Shown: piece after piece, positions 6,769-11,084 of the stretch
How the letters are laid out: each line of letters begins with the position of its first letter
How positions within the stretch are numbered: position 1 is the first letter of the stretch
Origin: Erysipelotrichaceae bacterium
GTDB taxonomy: Bacteria; Bacillota_I; Bacilli_A; Erysipelotrichales; Coprobacillaceae
Direction of reading: 5' to 3'
Length of the DNA: 11,084 nt
NCBI GenBank assembly: GCA_021200395.1
Contig: JAJQGQ010000088.1
Coordinates: 19,084 to 30,167 of the forward strand
The notes under the pieces: generated by a model
Seen by the model: only the letters and a program-made list of their open reading frames with translations
The model's database searches: none
What the model was told of the DNA's origin: nothing
Position numbers and translations under genes: made by a program

Positions 6769-7098
6769 CAAATCTTTCTCAATAAATGGTGATTGTTGCC
6801 CAAATATCATTGATAGATTATCCTTACCTTCAACAATACCACTGGCTCCTAATCCTTGAATAGCTTCAACATCAATTTTACTATGATCTTTAAGACCTAC
6901 TGTTACCTTTGAAGGTGAACTTTTTACATATGTAATATTTTCTTTTTCACCCAATGCTATTAATAAGCTATGAATATCTATGGTTGAAGAAACATTTTCT
7001 TTAAAATTCTTATTTTTAATAAAACGTGTAAAGCCAAAATAAATCAAACATATAGCCAAAATAACGCCTACAGCAATTAATATATATCGAAAATCCAT
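6754..7098 (-). CDS. Membrane-anchored PTS glucose-type EIIB-like protein lacking the phospho-acceptor cysteine
   Basis: The 114-residue protein has one N-terminal membrane segment (residues about 5-23, RYILIAVGVILAICLIYFGF), followed by basic residues, which should leave the rest in the cytoplasm. Residues about 40-114 match the EIIB domain of glucose/sucrose-family phosphotransferase systems: DIHSLLIALGEKENI, then VTVGLKDHSKIDVEAIQGLGASGIVE, then IFGQQSPFIEKDLKQYL. In true EIIB domains the strand after ENI carries the phosphorylated Cys followed by (I/T)TRLR. Here that stretch reads KSSPSKVTV, so the Cys position is Ser61 and the TRLR arginines are gone. It therefore cannot work as a normal phosphocarrier; a scaffold or sensor role is an inference. 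The start has AAGGAT eight bases upstream. The gene diverges from the SEDS gene and ends in its own terminator. Confidence 0.82.
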   Translation of the reverse strand: MDFRYILIAVGVILAICLIYFGFTRFIKNKNFKENVSSTIDIHSLLIALGEKENITYVKSSPSKVTVGLKDHSKIDVEAIQGLGASGIVEGKDNLSMIFGQQSPFIEKDLKQYL

Positions 7099-7118
7099 AA
7101 AATCACATCCTTTTTTAA

Positions 7119-7150
7119 TTGAAGTATTTCTGTTTTATAGTATACTATAA
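7119..7150 (+). promoter_or_regulatory. Promoter of the SEDS gene with a 16-bp palindromic -10 region, possibly bidirectional
   Basis: TTGAAG (7119-7124), 16 bases, then TATACT (7141-7146) forms a good plus-strand promoter with a start near 7153. The -10 lies within the perfect palindrome TTATAGTATACTATAA (7135-7150), which offers the same TATACT/TATAGT hexamers on the minus strand. It is the only plausible source of a promoter for the divergent EIIB-like gene, although the minus-strand -35 (TTTCTT, 7162-7167) is weak. Confidence 0.7.
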
Positions 7151-7178
7151 GAGTGAAAAAAAAGAAAGGAGCAATGCA

Positions 7179-8387
7179 ATGGAAAAGTTAAAAAAATTAA
7201 TAACAGATCAACCTCTTGTTCCTGTGGTATTTGTTTTAGCATGTATTAGCTGTTTTGCAATATGGAATGCTGCTCCGTTAATTTCATCAAAAGTAACGAG
7301 TAGTCCTAATACTTTATGGATAAAACAGGCAGTATTTTATATAATATCAGTTATAGTTGTTTATATAGTATATAGAATAGGCAACGAGGCTATTTATGAT
7401 AATATATGGATTATATATGGTATTTTAATAGGATTGTTGGTTATTCTAGCATTAGATCGCTTTTTATATAATCATTTCTTTTATAAAGATGTTATTCCCT
7501 TAGTGCATACATCAAATGGGGCTACTTCGTGGATTAATTTACCTGGATTTAGTTTACAACCTTCAGAATTCATGAAAATAGCTATGATTATAGCTTTAGC
7601 AAGAGTGACGAAAGAACATAATGATTATTATTTGATTAAAACATTAGAAACAGAGATTAGATATATTGGTAAATGTTTGGCAGTCGTTTTACCACCAGCA
7701 GTCCTTGTCTATTTACAAAATGATTCTGGTGTGGCCATGATTTTATTAGTTGGTTTTGTTTTTGTATTATTTTCAAGTGGTTTAAGAGGACAATGGTTTG
7801 CTTTTGGTATTAGTGCTTTAGCGATTATTATTGGTGCAGGGGCTTATTTATATGTTTATCAGCCTGATATTTTTGCGAGTTTAATGAGTGCTCATCAAGT
7901 CAAAAGATTTGCAGGATGGCTAGATCCTGAGGGAACGATTGCTGATGAGGGTTATCAATTATTCTATTCCTTATTATCTTATGGTACTGCAGGATGGTTT
8001 GGTCATGGTTTTCAATCAGTCATTAAATCTTTCCCTGAAGCGCAAACAGATTTTATTTTTGCTGTTATTTTAACGGATTTTGGTTATATTGGTGGTATTA
8101 TTACTGTTTTAGCAATTGTAGCTTTAGATGTTATTATTTTGAAAATTGGTTTTGATTCAACCAATGATCGTGATAAATATATGACCATGGGTATTATGGG
8201 CATGCTGATGTTTCAACAAATATGGAATATGGGTATGATACTTGGATTATTACCAATTACTGGTATAACTTTACCATTTATATCCTATGGTGGATCTTCA
8301 TTATTATCTTATATGATTTCTATTGGTATGTTTATGGATATTAATTCTCAAAATAATATTGTAAAAAATAGAAATATCGTTGTTTAG
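7179..8387 (+). CDS. SEDS family protein (RodA/FtsW-like peptidoglycan glycosyltransferase)
   Basis: SEDS proteins are multi-pass membrane glycosyltransferases that polymerise lipid II with a partner class B PBP; RodA serves elongation and FtsW serves division. The 402-residue product has about ten hydrophobic segments and the family landmarks: GATSWINLPGFSLQPSEFMKI (114-134), RFAGWLDPEG (243-252), GYQLFYSLLSYGTAGWFGHG (258-277), PEAQTDFIFAV with the probable catalytic D291, and TGITLPFISYGGSSLL (361-376). It is divergent: the usual QPD(L/F)GTA is QNDSGVA, and the GEE(L)G after the catalytic Asp segment is LTDFG. It is nearer RodA than FtsW in the W-x-x-LPG-F block, but I do not assign a symbol. 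The start is ATG 7179 with AAAGGAG seven bases upstream; the longer reading from 7119 would begin within the -35 box. No PBP partner lies in the window. Confidence 0.9.
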   Translation: MEKLKKLITDQPLVPVVFVLACISCFAIWNAAPLISSKVTSSPNTLWIKQAVFYIISVIVVYIVYRIGNEAIYDNIWIIYGILIGLLVILALDRFLYNHFFYKDVIPLVHTSNGATSWINLPGFSLQPSEFMKIAMIIALARVTKEHNDYYLIKTLETEIRYIGKCLAVVLPPAVLVYLQNDSGVAMILLVGFVFVLFSSGLRGQWFAFGISALAIIIGAGAYLYVYQPDIFASLMSAHQVKRFAGWLDPEGTIADEGYQLFYSLLSYGTAGWFGHGFQSVIKSFPEAQTDFIFAVILTDFGYIGGIITVLAIVALDVIILKIGFDSTNDRDKYMTMGIMGMLMFQQIWNMGMILGLLPITGITLPFISYGGSSLLSYMISIGMFMDINSQNNIVKNRNIVV

Positions 8388-8412
8388 AACTATCATTGAT
8401 AGTTCTTTTTTT
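8387..8412 (+). terminator. Intrinsic terminator after the SEDS gene
   Basis: GAACTATC-ATT-GATAGTTC forms an 8-bp stem with a tight three-base loop, followed at once by seven T. The stem begins with the last base of the TAG stop codon. Confidence 0.85.
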
Positions 8413-8420
8413 GAAAAAAT

Positions 8421-8440
8421 AATCTCATATTTATGAGATT
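8421..8440. other. Second hairpin in the SEDS/ROK intergenic region
   Basis: AATCTCAT (8421-8428) and ATGAGATT (8433-8440) are perfect 8-bp inverted repeats around ATTT, preceded by an A tract (8414-8419) and followed by TATTTAAT. It lies eight bases after the first terminator. It may be a backup terminator or a protein-binding operator for the downstream gene. The rest of 8413-8500 shows no gene. Confidence 0.5.
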
Positions 8441-8505
8441 TATTTAATCATTTCGCATAAATAATTTTCAATCTTCTTTAGTTAACTTAAATTAATATAA
8501 ATATT

Positions 8506-8514
8506 TGATAGAAT
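8506..8514 (+). promoter_or_regulatory. Candidate extended -10 promoter of the EIIB-ROK gene
   Basis: TGA-TAGAAT is an extended -10 with five of six hexamer matches. No good -35 lies 16-18 bases upstream. The nonamer TTAAATTAA occurs on both sides (8487-8495 and 8514-8522), 27 bases apart, and an AGTTAACT palindrome is at 8480-8487; these could bind a regulator. AGGAGG (8524-8529) lies seven bases before the ATG. Confidence 0.45.
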
Positions 8515-8536
8515 TAAATTAAGAGGAGGAATTATC

Positions 8537-9937
8537 ATGGATGAATTTTTAAGTGATATTTATGTAAGTGTATTTAGAAGATGGATGGTACTACAAGGAA
8601 CTGATTTAGGCCTTGTAGAAAGTGAAGATAAAATATCATTAGAAACAGATAATATTGAAAGCTATATCACCTTCAATGATAATAATATTATTGAATTATG
8701 TGTCTATAATAAAGTTAAAGAAAATACTGAATTTTATCTTCATTTTCAGATGAACAATCTCAAACATGCAGTAAACTTATTTCAAGAGATGAAAGCAACC
8801 ATTGATGAAATTAGTACCAAACCATATATCAATGTTATTTTATGTTGTTCAGGTGGTCTAACAACCAGCTACTTTGCACAAAAGATTAATGAAACAGTCG
8901 AATTGTTGGATCTTAATATTCATGTATCTGCAGTAGGTTATCATAATTTATATAAAATAAAAGATGATTATGACATTGTATTATTAGCACCTCAAATATC
9001 CTATGAACTTGCTCAAACTAAAGCATTATTAAAAAATAAGATAGTTAAAGAAATACCAGCTAGTGTATTTGCAACATATAATGTTCATACCATATTAGAT
9101 ATTATTGAAGATAGTATGAATGAACATCAAAATGATGGGAATAATCATCATAAAGAACATATTGCATTTCAAAGAAATACTGAAATTAAAGAAACAGTAT
9201 TATGTCTATCAATATATAACAATAATCAGCATAACTATATTAATTATCGTGTTTATAATCATCGCATAAAATTAGAAAAAGAAATTGTCAAAAATACTAT
9301 TTCCTTGAACGATATTTATAGTGTTATTGATATTTGTATATTAGATTATCCAGAAATTAAAAAAATCGCAATATCAATACCTGGAATTGTTGATAATGGA
9401 AACGTATTATCAACATTCGTAGAAAATGGCAATTGCCATTTAAAGGATATTTTAGAAGACAAATATAAGATTCAAGCTATTATTTCTAATGATGTTAATA
9501 GCGCTGCTTTAGGATACTATGCTTCGCAAAATCAATATGACTCATTTTGCTTTTTGTTTCAGCCTATCGGTATTGATGCTGGTTTAGGTACAGTTATTGA
9601 TGGTAAGCTTATTACAGGTAATTCTTATCTTGCAGGTGAAGTTAAATTTTTACCTTTAGATTTTTCACAGCCAAAAGAAAAACTATATGTGACACCTCAA
9701 GGAATATTAGAGGTTGTTTATAAGCTCATATTAACAATTATATGTATTATATCACCAACAGTTATCGTATTATACTGTGATTTAATTGATGATCCACAAG
9801 TTGTTGAAGATAAACTGAAAGAAAATTTCCATGGTCATATAGACAATTATCATATTGATATCATAAAGATAGATAATCTTCAACAATATATATTATTAGG
9901 ATTATTTAATTTATGTATTGATGATAGTACCAATTAA
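8537..9937 (+). CDS. Chimeric protein: unknown N-terminal domain, lactose/cellobiose-type EIIB-like domain, degenerate ROK domain
   Basis: This 466-residue soluble protein has three parts. Residues 1-95 are an alpha/beta domain I do not recognise. Residues about 97-195 look like a cellobiose/lactose-type EIIB: strand YINVILCCSGGLTTSYFAQKI with the P-loop-like C-S-G-G-L-T-T-S and a plausible phospho-Cys at 104, then DYDIVLLAPQISYEL (144-158). After a His/Asn-rich linker (about 196-208), residues 217-460 resemble a ROK (NagC/glucokinase) fold: IAISIPGIVDNG (277-288), SNDVNSAALG with D319, GIDAGLGTVIDGKLITG (345-361) and AGEVKFLPL (366-374). The phosphate-binding DxGGT, the AGExGH histidine (Lys370 here) and the CxCGxxGC zinc motif are all missing, so kinase activity is unlikely. 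There is no helix-turn-helix. A PTS-linked sugar sensor is an inference. It is probably monocistronic: an own promoter, and azlC starts from another. Confidence 0.82.
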   Translation: MDEFLSDIYVSVFRRWMVLQGTDLGLVESEDKISLETDNIESYITFNDNNIIELCVYNKVKENTEFYLHFQMNNLKHAVNLFQEMKATIDEISTKPYINVILCCSGGLTTSYFAQKINETVELLDLNIHVSAVGYHNLYKIKDDYDIVLLAPQISYELAQTKALLKNKIVKEIPASVFATYNVHTILDIIEDSMNEHQNDGNNHHKEHIAFQRNTEIKETVLCLSIYNNNQHNYINYRVYNHRIKLEKEIVKNTISLNDIYSVIDICILDYPEIKKIAISIPGIVDNGNVLSTFVENGNCHLKDILEDKYKIQAIISNDVNSAALGYYASQNQYDSFCFLFQPIGIDAGLGTVIDGKLITGNSYLAGEVKFLPLDFSQPKEKLYVTPQGILEVVYKLILTIICIISPTVIVLYCDLIDDPQVVEDKLKENFHGHIDNYHIDIIKIDNLQQYILLGLFNLCIDDSTN

Positions 9938-9955
9938 TTATATGATTCTTTTTCC

Positions 9956-9984
9956 TTTACTTTTTTATAAACTAATCCTATACT
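9956..9984 (+). promoter_or_regulatory. Promoter of azlCD
   Basis: TTTACT (9956-9961, four of six matches to TTGACA), exactly 17 bases, then TATACT (9979-9984, five of six). The transcript should begin near 9991, just upstream of GGTGA and the ATG at 10002. This makes the in-frame ATG at 9990 unlikely as a start. No convincing terminator is visible between 9937 and this promoter. Confidence 0.7.
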
Positions 9985-10001
9985 TTTAAATGGTGAAAGT
10001 T

Positions 10002-10709
10002 ATGAAGAAGGAGTTTTATTTAAAAGGTGTTAAAGATGCTATTCCTATTGGCGTAGGGTATTTTACTGTTTCTTTAACATTTGGATTACAAGCCAGTATG
10101 GGTGGTTTAAGTATATTAGAAGCAACTGTGTTTTCTTTGACATGTTTGTCTTCCGCAGGTCAGTTTGGTGGTTTAGAATTGATAATTGCTCAGGCAAGTT
10201 ATTTCGAAGTGGCGTTGACACAATTAATCCTTAATATGCGTTATATTTTGATGTCTACATCATTATCTCAAAAGATTGATAAGAATACTTCAATTCTACA
10301 CAGAATGACTGTTTCTTATGGTATTACAGATGAAATATATGGTGTTTCTATGATGCAAGAAGGAAGGATTTCTCCTTATTATTCTTATGGTTTAATGACA
10401 AGTGGAATATTAGGTTGGGGAGCAGGTACATTTATTGGTGCGGCTTTAGGTAATATATTACCATTAAGTATATTAAATGCTTTGGGTTTAGCTTTGTATG
10501 GTATGTTTATAGCGATTATTATTCCTCCTGCTAAACATAATAAATATATTATGATTATTGTTGTTACAACAATGATTGTTAGTAGTTTATTTGAGATATT
10601 ACCAATGATCAATCAAATATCTAGTGGATTTAGAATCATTATTATTACACTATTGTTAGCATCATTGTTCGCATATCTATTTCCGATAAAGGAGAGTAAC
10701 AATGAATAA
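10002..10709 (+). CDS. azlC: AzlC family branched-chain amino-acid export permease (large subunit)
   Basis: AzlC, with its small partner AzlD, exports branched-chain amino acids and analogues across the cytoplasmic membrane. The protein (235 residues from the chosen start, normal for the family) has the AzlC opening GVKDAIPIGVGYFTVSLTFGLQA, the motif SSAGQFGGLELI, the segment LILNMRYILMSTSL, and TDEIYGV in the middle, with several hydrophobic segments after it (LGWGAGTFIGAALG, LGLALYGMFIAIIIPP). ATG 10002 is preferred to ATG 9990: it has GGTGA five bases upstream, while 9990 has no ribosome binding site and lies at or before the predicted transcription start. The gene overlaps azlD by eight bases. 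No Lrp-like regulator is adjacent, so control is unknown. Confidence 0.92.
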   Translation: MKKEFYLKGVKDAIPIGVGYFTVSLTFGLQASMGGLSILEATVFSLTCLSSAGQFGGLELIIAQASYFEVALTQLILNMRYILMSTSLSQKIDKNTSILHRMTVSYGITDEIYGVSMMQEGRISPYYSYGLMTSGILGWGAGTFIGAALGNILPLSILNALGLALYGMFIAIIIPPAKHNKYIMIIVVTTMIVSSLFEILPMINQISSGFRIIIITLLLASLFAYLFPIKESNNE

Positions 10710-11004
10710 GACATATATATACATATTTATCATGGCTATAGTCACTTATCTTATTAGAGCTATTCCTTTAACATTTATTCATAAAGATATTGAGAATACA
10801 TTTATCAAATCGTTCTTATATTATGTACCTTATGTGACTTTATCGGCTATGGTATTTCCATCCATATTATCAAGTACTGGTAATATATATACTTCACTTG
10901 TAGGTTTTATTATTGCATTAATTCTAGCATATAAAGAATGTAGTTTAACTACGGTTGCTTTTGTCGCTTGTTTAGCAGCTTTTATTACTGGTTTATTGAT
11001 ATAA
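10702..11004 (+). CDS. azlD: AzlD family branched-chain amino-acid export small subunit
   Basis: The 100-residue protein has about four membrane segments and the AzlD landmarks: an N-terminal IMAIVTYLIRAIPLTFI segment with the conserved T-Y-x-x-R, then SFLYYVPYVTLSAMVFPSIL, and a hydrophobic C-terminus (VAFVACLAAFITGLLI). Its size is normal for the family. It is the obligate partner of AzlC in the exporter. The ATG is eight bases inside azlC, and its AAAGGAG site (10688-10694) lies in the last codons of azlC, so the two subunits are translationally coupled. After its TAA only a weak 6-bp hairpin, CAAATT-CTTA-AATTTG (11014-11029), without a T tract is seen, so no clear terminator follows. Confidence 0.92.
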   Translation: MNKTYIYIFIMAIVTYLIRAIPLTFIHKDIENTFIKSFLYYVPYVTLSAMVFPSILSSTGNIYTSLVGFIIALILAYKECSLTTVAFVACLAAFITGLLI

Positions 11005-11042
11005 ATATGAATACAAATTCTTAAATTTGAATATAATAAATT

Positions 11043-11084
11043 ATGAACTTAAACAATTTTCTAATAAGAGCATATAAAAAAGAC
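11043..11084 (+). CDS. Possible start of a further gene, running off the window
   Basis: An open frame of 14 codons (MNLNNFLIRAYKKD) continues to the window edge. There is no Shine-Dalgarno sequence, but a perfect TATAAT (11032-11037) ends five bases before the ATG, so a leaderless transcript is conceivable. No -35 box is evident and the fragment is too short to assign. It may equally be chance. Confidence 0.25.
   Translation, partial: MNLNNFLIRAYKKD

Noticed and set aside
7119..7178. Twenty-codon N-terminal extension of the SEDS protein
   Set aside because: It would start inside the -35 box and upstream of the predicted transcript start, with no ribosome binding site; ATG 7179 has AAAGGAG at the right distance.
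10385..10612. 75-codon open frame on the minus strand
   Set aside because: It is antisense to azlC; its apparent membrane segment mirrors the hydrophobic codons of the real gene.
11014..11029. CAAATT-CTTA-AATTTG hairpin as the azlCD terminator
   Set aside because: The stem is only six A/T-rich pairs and no T tract follows, so termination here is unlikely.
1..11084. Mycoplasma-type code (TGA as Trp), suspected from the low GC and Erysipelotrichia-like content
   Set aside because: All recognised proteins reach normal family length without in-frame TGA, and their Trp codons are TGG; TGA is simply not used as a stop in these genes.
1..11084. CRISPR array, tRNA/rRNA genes, insertion sequences or prophage genes
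   Set aside because: I saw no regularly spaced repeats, no tRNA-like cloverleaf with CCA end, no transposase or integrase motifs and no terminal inverted repeats; gaps between genes are all shorter than about 150 bases.

Overview
The window is AT-rich (roughly 30% G+C by eye), with strong AGGAGG-type ribosome binding sites, tightly packed and overlapping genes, and classical Bacillota promoters and U-tract terminators. Gene content and protein style (many K/N/I/Y/D residues; a MalL-like GH13 enzyme, a SEDS protein, PTS EIIB-like domains, AzlCD) point to a low-GC Bacillota. My best guess is the Erysipelotrichia/Coprobacillaceae gut lineage, but this is an inference from general character and not a database match. 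Stops are only TAA or TAG in the genes seen here, and Trp is encoded by TGG, so the standard bacterial code fits.

Layout. (1) Positions 1-1550, minus strand: a three-gene operon transcribed leftward. It holds a 90-aa unknown protein, a Sel1-repeat protein, and the first 52 codons of a probable TrmH/SpoU-type RNA methyltransferase running off the left edge. (2) Positions 1672-6166, plus strand: a four-gene operon with touching or overlapping genes. It holds an unknown 210-aa protein, a GH13 alpha-glucosidase fused to a GNAT acetyltransferase, RlmA-type 23S rRNA methyltransferase, and an RluA-family pseudouridine synthase. It ends in a bidirectional hairpin that contains the stop codons of both converging genes. 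(3) Positions 6156-7098, minus strand: a small papain/C39-like putative cysteine peptidase and, upstream of it, a membrane-anchored EIIB-like protein that has lost the phosphorylatable cysteine. An intrinsic terminator lies between them. (4) Positions 7179-8387, plus strand: a RodA/FtsW (SEDS) protein diverging from the EIIB-like gene across a promoter with a 16-bp perfect palindrome at its -10 region. (5) Positions 8537-9937, plus strand: a multidomain protein joining an unknown N-terminal domain, a lactose/cellobiose-type EIIB-like domain with an intact Cys, and a degenerate ROK domain. (6) Positions 10002-11004, plus strand: an azlC-azlD branched-chain amino-acid exporter pair with its own promoter.

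How they fit together. RlmA, the pseudouridine synthase and the probable TrmH-type enzyme are rRNA or RNA modification genes; the GH13 enzyme handles imported oligosaccharides in the cytoplasm. The most unusual content is two non-transporter EIIB-like proteins in one window: one tethered to the membrane without its Cys next to a cell-wall polymerase gene, and one fused to a ROK pseudokinase-like domain. Both look like repurposed PTS parts that could sense sugar or PTS status. The GH13-GNAT fusion, and a palindrome read in the same register on both strands so that two unrelated proteins end alike, are the other notable points.
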